24,060 nucleotides of DNA. It comes from Acidimicrobiaceae bacterium (lineage in GTDB: Bacteria > Actinomycetota > Acidimicrobiia > Acidimicrobiales > Ilumatobacteraceae). How positions within the stretch are numbered: position 1 is the first letter of the stretch; each line of letters begins with the position of its first letter. Of this stretch, positions 15,103-23,914 are shown piece after piece. The stretch is taken from the NCBI GenBank assembly GCA_947487095.1, contig CANKVI010000004.1:1-24060 (forward strand), read 5' to 3'. Under the pieces are notes generated by a model that searched no databases, was not told the origin of the DNA, and worked only from the letters and a program-made list of their open reading frames with translations. A program made the position numbers and the translations under genes.

Positions 15103-15546
15103 ATGACCAGTAAAAAGAACAAAGAGCGCGCAGCCAAAGCGGCGATGCGCAAATATAAAAAGCGTCCAAACGTATTGCACGCCGAAAAGGTTGGCTTCAT
15201 CGATTACAAGGACGTCAACTTGTTGCAACGCTTCATGTCGGATCGCTCAAAGCTGCGCGCGCGCCGCATGAACGGAAACACCGTGCAGCAGCAACGCGAC
15301 GTTGCTCTTGCAGTGAAGAACGCTCGTGAAATGGCTTTGTTGCCATACACGAAGCGCGTCGCTTCAGCACGTGCACCACGTCGTGGCGAAGAAGACGGTT
15401 CATACAACGACCGTCCGCGCCGTTCACGTGACAAGGACTCATCAGAATCATTGGCAGACACCTACAAGGACGTCATTGAAGCCGCTGTAGACGCACCACT
15501 TGGTGAAGACATCGCACTCGACGACGCAACAACAGAGGAGGCATAA
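15103..15546 (+). CDS. rpsR: 30S ribosomal protein bS18 with long acidic C-terminal tail
   Basis: Partner of bS6 in the 30S platform. The core is present but divergent: [50 protein letters not shown] (about residues 33-82). The zinc-type N-terminal cysteines are absent, so this is the cysteine-free form. The usual length is 75-95 residues; here 147, because about 65 residues follow the core, first Arg-rich and then rich in Asp and Glu, ending in DDATTEEA. Codon pattern and reading frame continue smoothly, with the rplI ribosome binding site GAGGAGG at the very end, so the tail is not a frameshift artefact. Spacing to ssb is 46 bp. Confidence 0.92.
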   Translation: MTSKKNKERAAKAAMRKYKKRPNVLHAEKVGFIDYKDVNLLQRFMSDRSKLRARRMNGNTVQQQRDVALAVKNAREMALLPYTKRVASARAPRRGEEDGSYNDRPRRSRDKDSSESLADTYKDVIEAAVDAPLGEDIALDDATTEEA

Positions 15547-15549
15547 ATC

Positions 15550-15996
15550 ATGAAAGTTTTGCTTCGTAAAGACGTCAATGGCCTTGGCCGTCGCGGTGAC
15601 ATTGTGACCGTGTCGTCTGGACACGCCCGCAACTTGTTACTTCCTGGCGGACTCGCAATTCTTGCCACCGACGGTGCAGTAACTCAGGCAAACTCCATGC
15701 GTCGCGCTCGCGACTTGCGTGAAGCAGCAGATCGCGATTCAGCATTTGCTGTATCGGCAGAGCTCGCCAAGCACACCATCACGGTGAAGGCAAAGGCTGG
15801 TGCTGAAGGTCGTTTGTTCGGATCAGTTACTGCAAACGACATTGTTGCTGCAGTAAAAGATCAGACTTCCGTAGTTCTTGACCGCAAAGTCGTCAACATC
15901 GAGACGCCAATTCGTGCAACTGGCGCTCACCAGGTGAGCGTTGCGTTGTTTGATGGCATCACCGGTGTGGTGAATTTGTCGGTCGTTGCTCAATAG
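15550..15996 (+). CDS. rplI: 50S ribosomal protein bL9
   Basis: Large-subunit protein with two globular domains joined by a long helix. The N-terminal signature is clear: MKVLLRKDVNGLGRRGDIVTV followed by GHARNLLLPGGLAILAT. The connecting helix lies at about residues 40-75 and the C-terminal domain has AEGRLFGSVTANDIVAAV. The length of 148 residues is normal. The start follows the rpsR stop by 3 bp, and the ribosome binding site GAGGAGG (15534-15540) lies within the last rpsR codons, so translation is probably coupled. Confidence 0.96.
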   Translation: MKVLLRKDVNGLGRRGDIVTVSSGHARNLLLPGGLAILATDGAVTQANSMRRARDLREAADRDSAFAVSAELAKHTITVKAKAGAEGRLFGSVTANDIVAAVKDQTSVVLDRKVVNIETPIRATGAHQVSVALFDGITGVVNLSVVAQ

Positions 15997-16043
15997 GAAA
16001 GTGTCGCTAGCCCACAACAAGGCCCAACGGGCAAGGTAGTTGC

Positions 16044-17441
16044 ATGTCGAACACGAGCGAGAATAGAACCGATTCGCGGTCTGGCTCTCGCGGTGCGCAG
16101 CGTGTTCCACCGCACAACTTGGACGCTGAAGCATCATTGCTCGGCGCCATGCTGCTCTCGCGAGAAGCAATTGGCATTGCGGTAGAACGCGGAGTTCACC
16201 CAGACGAGTTCTACAAGCCAGCGCACCGACACATTTTTGATGCGATTCGTTCGCTCAACACGGCGGGCGAACCAGTTGACCCCATCACGGTTGCAGACGA
16301 ACTTCGTCGGCATCAGTTACTTGAAGGCATTGGTGGACTTGAAGAACTCTTGGCACTGCAAAACGCGACACCAGCAGTGTCCAGTGCGGAACGGTACGCA
16401 AAGATTGTTCGCGACACTGCGCGCCTCCGTCGACTCATTAGTGCTGCTGGAGATATTGCGGAAATTGGCTATGGCGAGCCAGACGATGTTGAACGCGCAT
16501 TAGACGAAGCCGAAAGCCGTATTTTCGATATTTCGGAAAGCAATGTTGGCGATAGTTCAGAGCGACTTGACATTTTGATCAAGAAGGCTTTTGATCAACT
16601 CGAAGACCGCGCCAACAACAACGATGTCATGACTGGTGTGCCAACTGGTTATGTCGACTTAGACAAAGTTCTGCTCGGACTGCAACCAGGAACACTCAAC
16701 ATTGTTGGTGCACGACCTGCAATGGGGAAGAGCGCCTTTGCGCTTGGCATTGCCGTTCATGCAGCCCAACACTTAAACAAACCAGTGCTCTTCTTCTCGT
16801 TAGAAATGGGTAAAGCCGAACTTTCGCAACGTATTTTGTCGAGCGAGGCTCGTGTAGACGGAACGGTGTTTCGTACTGGTCGACCAACGCCTAAAGATTG
16901 GACCAAAATTGGTCACGCAGTTGGGCGACTCGACATTCCTCTTATCATCGATGACAGCGCCGGCACCACCGTTGGACAAATTCGTGCCAAGGCGCGACGT
17001 GTGTACAGCCGTGAGGGCGGACTCGCGCTCATTGTTATTGACTACTTGCAACTCATGGGTGGTGACGGACGTCCAGAAAACCGCCAATTGGAAGTGAGTG
17101 AGATCAGTCGAAAACTGAAATTGCTTGCTCGTGAATTCAGTGTTCCCGTTCTTGCATTAAGTCAGCTGAGCCGAAGCTTAGAAAGTCGACAGGACAAACG
17201 TCCGACGCTTTCCGACTTGCGCGAATCTGGTGCACTTGAGCAAGACGCCGACGTCGTGATGTTTTTGTATCGTGGTGAAATTTATGAACAAGACCCGAAC
17301 CTCAAAGGTTTTGCCGAAGTCAGCGTTGCAAAACACCGCGCTGGTCCACTTGGTCTTGCGAAACTTGCATGGTTGGCGTCGTACACGCGCTTCGAAAACA
17401 TGGCGATGGACAATTCCATCGAAGACGTGCTTGGTGACTAG
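16044..17441 (+). CDS. dnaB: Replicative DNA helicase DnaB
   Basis: Hexameric 5'-3' helicase of the replication fork. The N-terminal DnaB_N domain (about residues 20-125) starts with PPHNLDAEASLLGAMLL. The RecA-like motor has Walker A GARPAMGKSAFALG (about 221-234), FSLEMGKAELSQRIL, Walker B IVIDYLQLM (about 330-338), and LSQLSRSLESRQDKRPTLSDLRESGALEQDADVVMF. There is no intein, unlike in M. tuberculosis, and the length of 465 residues is normal. It lies 47 bp after rplI, with AAGG about 8 bases before the ATG and a small GCCC-AAC-GGGC hairpin in the gap. Confidence 0.96.
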   Translation: MSNTSENRTDSRSGSRGAQRVPPHNLDAEASLLGAMLLSREAIGIAVERGVHPDEFYKPAHRHIFDAIRSLNTAGEPVDPITVADELRRHQLLEGIGGLEELLALQNATPAVSSAERYAKIVRDTARLRRLISAAGDIAEIGYGEPDDVERALDEAESRIFDISESNVGDSSERLDILIKKAFDQLEDRANNNDVMTGVPTGYVDLDKVLLGLQPGTLNIVGARPAMGKSAFALGIAVHAAQHLNKPVLFFSLEMGKAELSQRILSSEARVDGTVFRTGRPTPKDWTKIGHAVGRLDIPLIIDDSAGTTVGQIRAKARRVYSREGGLALIVIDYLQLMGGDGRPENRQLEVSEISRKLKLLAREFSVPVLALSQLSRSLESRQDKRPTLSDLRESGALEQDADVVMFLYRGEIYEQDPNLKGFAEVSVAKHRAGPLGLAKLAWLASYTRFENMAMDNSIEDVLGD

Positions 17442-17443
17442 CC

Positions 17444-17647
17444 ATGTTTCTGGGTGAAGACATCCTGATTTGGCTGGTGCTGGCTTTTGGTGGAGCAATG
17501 TTCGCCGGAAATGTACTTGCAGTTGTCAAACCGCCGAAAAAGGTGGCCGAAGGTTCACTCGCTCAAGCACCTCGCAGCCGTTCGCTCGCCATGGCCGCGG
17601 TCGGTTTACTTGCAGCGCTTTGGGCATTGCTCAGCCTGGTCTCATAA
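17444..17647 (+). CDS. Small two-helix membrane protein, function unknown
   Basis: Of 67 residues, two stretches are strongly hydrophobic: about 7-28 (ILIWLVLAFGGAMFAGNVLAVV) and about 48-66 (LAMAAVGLLAALWALLSLV). A short Lys/Pro-rich loop (KPPKKVAEGSLAQAPRSRS) joins them. I do not recognise a family. It starts 2 bp after the dnaB stop, which supports translation by coupling. The hairpin topology with a basic loop predicts both ends outside or the loop inside. Because it is short, it could be missed by automatic annotation. Confidence 0.7.
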   Translation: MFLGEDILIWLVLAFGGAMFAGNVLAVVKPPKKVAEGSLAQAPRSRSLAMAAVGLLAALWALLSLVS

Positions 17648-17667
17648 GCACTGTATTTCTTGAGGTT

Positions 17668-17696
17668 TTCCCACTGAGGCATTCGTTCACTAGGGT
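17668..17696 (+). promoter_or_regulatory. Candidate promoter of dcd
   Basis: TTCCCA at 17668-17673 and TAGGGT at 17691-17696 are 17 bp apart. The -10 element ends 8 bases before the GTG start of dcd, so the transcript would have almost no leader. No Shine-Dalgarno sequence is seen before dcd, which agrees with a leaderless mRNA. Confidence 0.4.
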
Positions 17697-17704
17697 GCTT
17701 CGTT

Positions 17705-18271
17705 GTGATCCTGTCTGACAAAAGCATTCGCGAGGCTCTCCACGAGGGCCACATCATTATTGATCCGCTTGACGAATCGTGCATTCAGCCATCGTCCATT
17801 GACGTCAAGGTGTCGAACCTCTTCCGAGTGTTTCGTAACCACACGTCCGCAGTAATTGATGTCAAAAAAGATCTCACAGATTTGACCGAACTTGTCGAGG
17901 TTCCGCAAGACGGTGTGTTCATGCTGCACCCGGGTGAATTCGTTTTGGGTTCAACACTTGAGCGTGTGGCGATTGCCGACGACCTCGTTGCACGAGTTGA
18001 AGGAAAAAGTTCACTAGGGCGACTCGGACTGCTGATTCACTCCACTGCTGGCTTTATTGACGCTGGCTTTGATGGTCACATCACACTGGAGTTATCCAAT
18101 GTGGCGAACTTGCCCATCACGTTGTATCCGAATATGAAAATCGGTCAAGTGAGTTTCATGACCATGACAACACCAGCCGAGAACCCATATGGAAAAGGTG
18201 CGCGCGGCTCGAAGTATCAGGGTCAGCGTGGGCCGACCCCAAGTCGGTATTTCGAAAACTTTTTAAAGTAA
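17705..18271 (+). CDS. dcd: dCTP deaminase, probably bifunctional dCTP deaminase/dUTPase
   Basis: Deaminates dCTP for dTTP synthesis; actinobacterial members also hydrolyse the dUTP product, giving dUMP directly. The sequence follows the M. tuberculosis Dcd-Dut type as I remember it: IQPSSIDVKVSNLFRVF, LHPGEFVLGSTLE, EGKSSLGRLGLLIHSTAGFIDAGFDGHITLELSN (active-site region, about residues 99-132), and KYQGQRGPTPSRYFENF at the end. The length of 188 residues fits. GTG start without a Shine-Dalgarno sequence. It converges on the iron-sulfur oxidoreductase gene with only 4 bp between the stops and no terminator hairpin. Confidence 0.95.
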   Translation: MILSDKSIREALHEGHIIIDPLDESCIQPSSIDVKVSNLFRVFRNHTSAVIDVKKDLTDLTELVEVPQDGVFMLHPGEFVLGSTLERVAIADDLVARVEGKSSLGRLGLLIHSTAGFIDAGFDGHITLELSNVANLPITLYPNMKIGQVSFMTMTTPAENPYGKGARGSKYQGQRGPTPSRYFENFLK

Positions 18272-18275
18272 CGAA

Positions 18276-20558
18276 CTATTCGCCAGCAACTGGCGCACTG
18301 AGTGGTGCAGCTCCAGCAGCACGAATTCGCTCGCCGTTCTCAATTGCGTCAAGCAAGTGAATCGAAATGTCGGCAACCTTCACTTCGTTTTCTTCCTTGC
18401 CAGCACCCTTCACGCCGTCATCCAACATGATGTAACAGAACGGACATGCAGTAGCCACACGTGAAGCACCAGTTGAGATTGCTTCAGCAGCGCGCTCGTC
18501 GTTCACTTTTGTTCCGATGGTTTCTTCCATCCACATGCGGGCTCCGCCTGCACCACAGCACATTCCCTTCGTGCCGTTGCGTGGCATTTCAACAACGTCA
18601 ACACCCTTGATGGATGAAACGACATTGCGAGGTGCCATGTAGACATCGTTGTGACGACCGAGGTAGCACGAGTCGTGATACGTGATGCGCTCTTCGAGCG
18701 TTGCATCACTGATGTCAAGCTTGCCTGAATCGATGAGGTGTTCAAGCAACTGGGAGTGGTGAATCACTTCGTATGTCCCACCAAACTGTGGGTACTCGTT
18801 GGCAAGTGTGTTGAAGCAGTGTGGGCACTGCGTAATGATTTTGCGCACTCCCATGCCGTTGAGCATTTCAATGTTTGGCATTGCCAACATTTGGAAGAGG
18901 TACTCGTTACCGCTTCGACGCGCACTGTCACCGGTGCACATTTCGCTTGGTCCAAGAATTGCCACATCAATACCGGCGCGCTTCAACAGCTTGGCCATTG
19001 ATTGCGTGACTTTCTTGTTCTTGTCATCGAAGCTTCCTGCACAGCCAACCCAGTACAAGTACTCGTGATTGAAAGCAGCACCTGGGTCGAGCACGGTGAC
19101 GTCAAGGTCTTTTGCCCACTCGCCACGATCGCTCTGGCTCATTCCCCATGGGTTGCCCTGGTTTTCCATTGCGCGGTATGCGTTGCCGAGTTCTGCAGGG
19201 AAATCGCTTTCCATGAGTGAGAGGTAACGGCGCATATCCAAAATCTTGTCGAGAATTTCAATGTTTACTGGACAAATTTCGTCGCATGCCTTGCATGAAG
19301 TGCACGCCCAAATTTCTTCGCTGGTGATGCGTTCGAACAATGAATTTGCAGAAATAGTGATTTCACTGTCGACGCTGAGTGGAGGCGTTACTTTTCCGCC
19401 ACGGGCATGTGATGCAGTTGCGGCCATTACTTCGCCGCTCTTCAACACAATTTCGCGTGGGTCAAGTGGCTTACCTGTTGCATGTGCAGGGCACACACTG
19501 GTGCAACGGCCGCACATGGTGCAGGCATCGAGGTCAAGCAGTTGCTTCCACGTGAAGTCTTCAACAACATGTGCACCAAACGTTTCAAGCGACGTTTCGG
19601 TGAGGTTTGGCATTGCCTTCATCGCACCCTTTGGACGCTCGCGATCCTTCAAGTACATGTTCAACGGTGAGGTGAACATGTGGCGCAACATGGTGATTGG
19701 CAAGATGATGAGGAAAGCAATGAAGGCCAACACGTGCGCAACCCACATCACTTGGTGAGTGGTGTCAAGCGTTGACACCGACCAGCCATTGACGAGTTGC
19801 GCTAACGGGTAACCGAGGACGCTCCACTTTTCGTGGTCCATGTTTACGCCAGCAGCTTGGGACTCGGCAATACGGAACATTTCCGTTGTAAAACCCGTGA
19901 CGCCAATTGCCAACAACACACCGAGACCAATTGCGTGTTCAGGCTTGGACTTAATGCGAATGCGGTATGGCCGCTGTACGTAACGACGAATGATTGCCCA
20001 AATCACACCACCGGTAAACACGATTCCGGCAATGTCACCTACTGCCGCATAAGCGCGGTACACGTCACCATGCAAAAACTTGAGCGCAGGAGGAACTTGG
20101 TGATCGATTTCGAGCACTGTGGTTACTCCAAGCAGTACCAGGAAGCCGAAATAAATCATGGAGTGCATGAGTCCAGCGGCGCTATCGCGAAGCAGCGTGC
20201 GCATGTACACGCCAGCGCGGTAGTCGGCTAAGCGTTGCTTGAAGTTCTTCTTTGTGGTCTTGCGGCGATCAGGCGCGCCGCGTTCCCAGTTGCGAATGCG
20301 GTTTGCGAACTGCAAGGAACCGAACACCAAAAGTGCAGGGATGATGGTGTAGAACGCGATTTGCAGATAGCCAGGAATTCCTTCGAACACCTCGCGATGA
20401 ATTGGAGAGTCGTTATGCCAATGCACCAGGTGAGGAATGATTCCGGAGATCATGGTGAACGTGGCGATACCTACGCCAAGCGCGATGGACAGTTGGTAAG
20501 GCTTGAGACCCTTGCGAGGTGCAGCGGAGGTCTCTGAAGTTGCGTTTGTCGTATTCAT
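18276..20558 (-). CDS. Membrane iron-sulfur oxidoreductase, EtfD-like (HdrC/CCG type)
   Basis: Membrane-bound protein likely passing electrons to the quinone pool. The N-terminal half has about five membrane segments (near residues 25-45, 66-84, 130-152, 175-192, 210-228, 273-296) with scattered histidines like a b-type cytochrome domain. Two 4Fe-4S motifs follow, CTMCGRCTSVCP (about 346-357) and CTSCKACDEICP (about 419-430), then two CCG domains including CVGC-like WVGCAG, CPHC, MCCGAGGARM and CPFC. This architecture matches M. tuberculosis Rv0338c (EtfD), which takes electrons from acyl-CoA dehydrogenases through EtfBA; the same role here is inference, as no etf genes are in the window. ATG 20558 is preferred; a TTG two codons earlier is possible. 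Confidence 0.88.
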   Translation of the reverse strand: MNTTNATSETSAAPRKGLKPYQLSIALGVGIATFTMISGIIPHLVHWHNDSPIHREVFEGIPGYLQIAFYTIIPALLVFGSLQFANRIRNWERGAPDRRKTTKKNFKQRLADYRAGVYMRTLLRDSAAGLMHSMIYFGFLVLLGVTTVLEIDHQVPPALKFLHGDVYRAYAAVGDIAGIVFTGGVIWAIIRRYVQRPYRIRIKSKPEHAIGLGVLLAIGVTGFTTEMFRIAESQAAGVNMDHEKWSVLGYPLAQLVNGWSVSTLDTTHQVMWVAHVLAFIAFLIILPITMLRHMFTSPLNMYLKDRERPKGAMKAMPNLTETSLETFGAHVVEDFTWKQLLDLDACTMCGRCTSVCPAHATGKPLDPREIVLKSGEVMAATASHARGGKVTPPLSVDSEITISANSLFERITSEEIWACTSCKACDEICPVNIEILDKILDMRRYLSLMESDFPAELGNAYRAMENQGNPWGMSQSDRGEWAKDLDVTVLDPGAAFNHEYLYWVGCAGSFDDKNKKVTQSMAKLLKRAGIDVAILGPSEMCTGDSARRSGNEYLFQMLAMPNIEMLNGMGVRKIITQCPHCFNTLANEYPQFGGTYEVIHHSQLLEHLIDSGKLDISDATLEERITYHDSCYLGRHNDVYMAPRNVVSSIKGVDVVEMPRNGTKGMCCGAGGARMWMEETIGTKVNDERAAEAISTGASRVATACPFCYIMLDDGVKGAGKEENEVKVADISIHLLDAIENGERIRAAGAAPLSAPVAGE

Positions 20559-20602
20559 GCGCAACTTACGCTAGTCCGCAGTAGGGAGAGAGCAAAGGCT
20601 GG

Positions 20603-21367
20603 TCAGTGATTGCCAGAGGCTTGTTTTGCTACTGCCTCAGCCGCTGCAGCGATTGCCTCTTGGTCTCCCATGTATTTGACTGCCTTCACCGCGAGGGTGT
20701 CAGAAAGTTCGTACAGGCGAGGGACGCCGGTTGGAATATTGAACTCCACAATGTCATCGCGCGAAATCTTCTCCAGGTGCATCACGAGTGCACGAAGCGA
20801 GTTGCCGTGGGCGGTAACCAAAACATTTTTCCCCTCACACAACTGAGGCGTAATGACGTCATTCCAATATGGCAACACACGTAATAACACGTCGGCAAGA
20901 CATTCGGTGGCGGGCAGAAGAGAGGCATCAAGTCCTTGCGCAATGAGTTGCTGATAGCGAGGATCATTTGCTGGATGTTCTGGACTAGTCGCATCAACTG
21001 GTGGTGGTGGAACATCAAAACTGCGTCGCCAAATCATGGTTTGTTCAGCACCGTGTCGAAGCGTGGTTTCCTTTTTGTCTAGGCCCTGCAGTGCGCCATA
21101 GTGGCGCTCGTTCAAACGCCATGAACGTTCAATAGGAATGTCGAGGCCCATTGCGGTAAGTGCCAATTGATTGGTCTCCATTGCTCGGCGCAACAGGCTG
21201 GTGTGGGCAATGTCGAAAACGAGCCCCGCTTCTTTCATGGTGACCCCTGCGGCTTTTGCCTCACGCACACCCTGTTCGGTCAACTCCACGTCATGCCAGC
21301 CCGTGAACAGATTGAGCTCATTCCACGTGCTTTGGCCGTGACGAAGAAGGACAAGGGTGCCAGTCAT
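20603..21367 (-). CDS. gpmA: 2,3-bisphosphoglycerate-dependent phosphoglycerate mutase
   Basis: Interconverts 3- and 2-phosphoglycerate in glycolysis and gluconeogenesis. The phosphohistidine motif [18 protein letters not shown] starts at residue 7 (H10), followed by [17 protein letters not shown] and, near the end, [16 protein letters not shown]. The 254-residue length is normal for GpmA. The ATG at 21367 gives the family's normal N-terminus; the frame stays open to 21442 but the extra 25 residues show no similarity. A TACCAT element lies 7 bases before the ATG and no Shine-Dalgarno is visible. It is divergent from dnaK and shares with it the region holding the HAIR element. Confidence 0.94.
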   Translation of the reverse strand: MTGTLVLLRHGQSTWNELNLFTGWHDVELTEQGVREAKAAGVTMKEAGLVFDIAHTSLLRRAMETNQLALTAMGLDIPIERSWRLNERHYGALQGLDKKETTLRHGAEQTMIWRRSFDVPPPPVDATSPEHPANDPRYQQLIAQGLDASLLPATECLADVLLRVLPYWNDVITPQLCEGKNVLVTAHGNSLRALVMHLEKISRDDIVEFNIPTGVPRLYELSDTLAVKAVKYMGDQEAIAAAAEAVAKQASGNH

Positions 21368-21444
21368 GGTGTAGATGGTAGGCGCAGCGAAGATTTCAGC
21401 AGTATTTGACGAATGTGTCGTCCCAAAACCCTGGTGTGACAAAT

Positions 21445-21465
21445 GTTGAGTGTATTTGACTCAAG
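21445..21465. promoter_or_regulatory. HAIR operator (HspR-binding) upstream of dnaK
   Basis: GTTGAGT at 21445-21451, a 7-bp spacer, and ACTCAAG at 21459-21465. The actinobacterial HAIR consensus is CTTGAGT-N7-ACTCAAG, so only the outermost base of the left arm differs. HspR, often encoded after dnaJ, represses dnaK operons through this site. The location 90 bp before the dnaK start fits. Confidence 0.88.
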
Positions 21466-21474
21466 TTTTATGGT
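21446..21474 (+). promoter_or_regulatory. Candidate dnaK promoter P1 overlapping HAIR
   Basis: TTGAGT at 21446-21451 and TATGGT at 21469-21474, 17 bp apart. The -35 element is the left arm of the HAIR repeat and the spacer holds the right arm, so bound HspR would block RNA polymerase directly. Confidence 0.5.
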
Positions 21475-21481
21475 GTTCGGG

Positions 21482-21510
21482 TTGGCAAGTTCGCTTGTGC
21501 ATCGTAAAAT
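21482..21510 (+). promoter_or_regulatory. Candidate dnaK promoter P2
   Basis: TTGGCA at 21482-21487 and TAAAAT at 21505-21510 with an exact 17-bp spacer; each hexamer matches 5 of 6 bases of the vegetative consensus. Start near 21517, leader of about 38 bases. It lies downstream of the HAIR site and may give basal expression. Confidence 0.6.
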
Positions 21511-21554
21511 TCAGTCATCACCCCAAAGCAATCCCCGAATAAGGAGCAATCATC

Positions 21555-23387
21555 ATGGGCAAAGCAGTAGGAATCGACCTCGGAACTACCAACTCGGTAG
21601 TGGCAGTCCTGGAAGCAGGCGAGCCAGTGGTTATCCCAAACTCTGAAGGTTCACGCACCACCCCATCGGTCGTGGCATTTTCGAAAGCCGGCGAAGTGCT
21701 GGTTGGCGAAGTGGCCAAGCGCCAGGCAATTACGAACCCAGATCGCACCTTCCGCAGTGTGAAGCGCCACATGGGCGAAAACTGGAAGAGCGACGATATC
21801 GACGGCAAGCAATACACGCCACAAGAAATCAGCGCGCGCACACTCATGAAGTTGAAGCGCGATGCCGAAGCATATTTGGGTGACACCGTTACGCAAGCGG
21901 TTATCACCGTTCCTGCATATTTCGACGACGCACAACGCACCGCAACAAAAGAAGCCGGACAAATTGCTGGTCTCGAAGTGTTGCGAATTATCAATGAACC
22001 AACCGCAGCAGCACTTGCTTATGGTCTCGACAAGGGAAGTGAAGACGAAACCGTGTTGGTGTTCGACCTTGGTGGTGGAACATTTGACGTAAGTGTTCTT
22101 GAAATTGGTGACGGTGTGTTCGAGGTAAAGAGCACACATGGTGACACGCACCTTGGTGGAGACGATTGGGACCAACGCATCATCGACTGGATGGTGCAAC
22201 AGTTCAAAGCAGCACATGGTGTTGACCTTGCAGCCGACCGCATGGCCACTCAACGTTTGAAGGAAGCTGCTGAAAAAGCAAAGATCGAGTTGTCACAAAC
22301 TCAGCAAACGCAAATCAACTTGCCGTTCATTACAGCAACAGCAGCAGGCCCATTGCACATGGACGAAACCTTGACACGTGCAAAGTTTCAGGAAATGACA
22401 GCCGATTTGATCGAGCGTTGCCGCAAGCCATTCGAACAAGCAATTACTGACGCAGGTTTGTCCAAGGGTCAAATCAATCACGTCATCATGGTGGGCGGTT
22501 CAACTCGCATGCCAGCAGTACAAGACCTTGTGCAGTCGATGACCGGCAAAGAGCCAAACCGCACCGTAAACCCAGACGAAGTTGTAGCAGTTGGTGCAGC
22601 GGTGCAAGCCGGTGTGTTGCGCGGTGACGTGAAGGACGTGTTGTTGCTCGACGTCACCCCGCTTTCACTTGGAATTGAAACCAAGGGTGGCGTAATGACC
22701 AAGTTGATCGAACGCAACACCACCATCCCAACACGTCGAACCGAAGTGTTCACCACTGCAGATGACATGCAGCCATCAGTAGAAATTCACGTACTGCAAG
22801 GTGAGCGTGAAATGGCCAGCTACAACAAGACACTTGGCAAGTTCCAACTTGTTGATTTGCCACCTGCACCACGTGGTGTACCGCAAATTGAAGTGACCTT
22901 CGACATTGACGCCAACGGCATCGTGCATGTTTCGGCGAAAGACCGTGCAACGAACAAGGAACAGTCCATGACCATCACCGGTCAGTCGTCATTGAATAAA
23001 GACGACATTGACAAGATGGTCAAAGACGCCGAAGCACATGCCGAGGAAGACCGTCTTCGCCGCGAAGAAGCCGAGATCCGCAACAACGCAGACTCACTCG
23101 TGTATCAAACCGAAAAGGTGTTGCGCGAACAAGGCGAGAAAGTAACGGAAGAGGAGCGCACTGCAGTTGAAGGCCCATTGAGCGAATTGAAAACCGCACT
23201 CAACGGTTCCGACAACGATGCAATCAAGGCAGCAACCGAAAAGTTGATGACCGCAAGCCAAGCCTTCAGCCAAAAGCTGTATGAGGCAGCAGCACGCGAC
23301 ACCAACGCAGCCGGAACATCTGCAAGTGGACAATCAGCCAGCAGCGACGACGACATCGTTGATGCTGAAATCGTTGACGAGAAGTAA
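21555..23387 (+). CDS. dnaK: Molecular chaperone DnaK (Hsp70)
   Basis: ATP-driven chaperone working with DnaJ and GrpE, both encoded next. The nucleotide-binding domain has [15 protein letters not shown] (residues 6-20), the phosphate-2 motif [19 protein letters not shown], and [18 protein letters not shown]. The linker and substrate-binding domain start at about [34 protein letters not shown]. The C-terminal lid ends with a Ser/Ala-rich stretch and an acidic tail [13 protein letters not shown], the typical DnaK ending. The length of 610 residues is normal. AAGGAG precedes the ATG by 7 bases. Confidence 0.98.
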   Translation: MGKAVGIDLGTTNSVVAVLEAGEPVVIPNSEGSRTTPSVVAFSKAGEVLVGEVAKRQAITNPDRTFRSVKRHMGENWKSDDIDGKQYTPQEISARTLMKLKRDAEAYLGDTVTQAVITVPAYFDDAQRTATKEAGQIAGLEVLRIINEPTAAALAYGLDKGSEDETVLVFDLGGGTFDVSVLEIGDGVFEVKSTHGDTHLGGDDWDQRIIDWMVQQFKAAHGVDLAADRMATQRLKEAAEKAKIELSQTQQTQINLPFITATAAGPLHMDETLTRAKFQEMTADLIERCRKPFEQAITDAGLSKGQINHVIMVGGSTRMPAVQDLVQSMTGKEPNRTVNPDEVVAVGAAVQAGVLRGDVKDVLLLDVTPLSLGIETKGGVMTKLIERNTTIPTRRTEVFTTADDMQPSVEIHVLQGEREMASYNKTLGKFQLVDLPPAPRGVPQIEVTFDIDANGIVHVSAKDRATNKEQSMTITGQSSLNKDDIDKMVKDAEAHAEEDRLRREEAEIRNNADSLVYQTEKVLREQGEKVTEEERTAVEGPLSELKTALNGSDNDAIKAATEKLMTASQAFSQKLYEAAARDTNAAGTSASGQSASSDDDIVDAEIVDEK

Positions 23388-23405
23388 GTCGACGGCATTT
23401 GCATC

Positions 23406-23912
23406 ATGAGTGAATCACCAGACGAATCTGTTGTGGAGTCTGCGAGCGCAGACTCCACGCAGGACTCACATGTTGAAGAGTCGGCAGCAAGCGAAGTCTC
23501 CATTGAAGACGTTGTAAAAGAACGGGACGAATTCAAAGACATCGCACTTCGCGTACAAGCCGACTTTGAAAATTATCGCAAGCGCGCAGCAACACAAATG
23601 AGTGACGAACTTGATCGTGCACTTGGCAAGCTTGTTGAACAACTACTTCCTGTTCTCGATGCATGTGAGGCTGCAGTTGCTCATGGTGTTGAAGGCGTGG
23701 AACAGGTGTGGTCTTCGCTCATCGGCGCCTTGCAAAAGCAAGGCCTCGAAGCTTTGGATCTGGCGGGCAAACCGTTCGACCCAGCGTTGGCCGATGCAGT
23801 GATGCACGAAGAAGGCGATGGATCAGAGCCGGTCGTGCTTGAAGTTCTGCGCACTGGTTACCGCTGGAAGGGCCGCGTGCTTCGCGCAGCAATGGTCAAG
23901 GTCAAGGGATAA
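23406..23912 (+). CDS. grpE: Nucleotide exchange factor GrpE
   Basis: Releases ADP from DnaK. An acidic, Ser-rich N-terminus (about residues 1-40) leads into the coiled-coil helix ([26 protein letters not shown]), then the four-helix region and the beta domain with [13 protein letters not shown] and [23 protein letters not shown], the family signature. The length of 168 residues is normal. It begins 18 bp after dnaK and ends 2 bp before dnaJ, so the three form one operon. Confidence 0.97.
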   Translation: MSESPDESVVESASADSTQDSHVEESAASEVSIEDVVKERDEFKDIALRVQADFENYRKRAATQMSDELDRALGKLVEQLLPVLDACEAAVAHGVEGVEQVWSSLIGALQKQGLEALDLAGKPFDPALADAVMHEEGDGSEPVVLEVLRTGYRWKGRVLRAAMVKVKG

Positions 23913-23914
23913 TC

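Noticed and set aside
16044..17441. Search for an intein in dnaB, as in M. tuberculosis
   Set aside because: The helicase motifs are continuous and the protein has the normal intein-free length.
19553..19570. CTTCCACGTGAAG resembles half of a parS site
   Set aside because: The outer bases do not fit parS and it lies in a coding region far from parAB; chance match. The same applies to TTCCACGTGC near 21323.
19246..19758. 170-codon open frame on the + strand inside the iron-sulfur oxidoreductase gene
   Set aside because: The opposite strand encodes conserved 4Fe-4S and membrane segments; this frame has no recognisable features or ribosome binding site.
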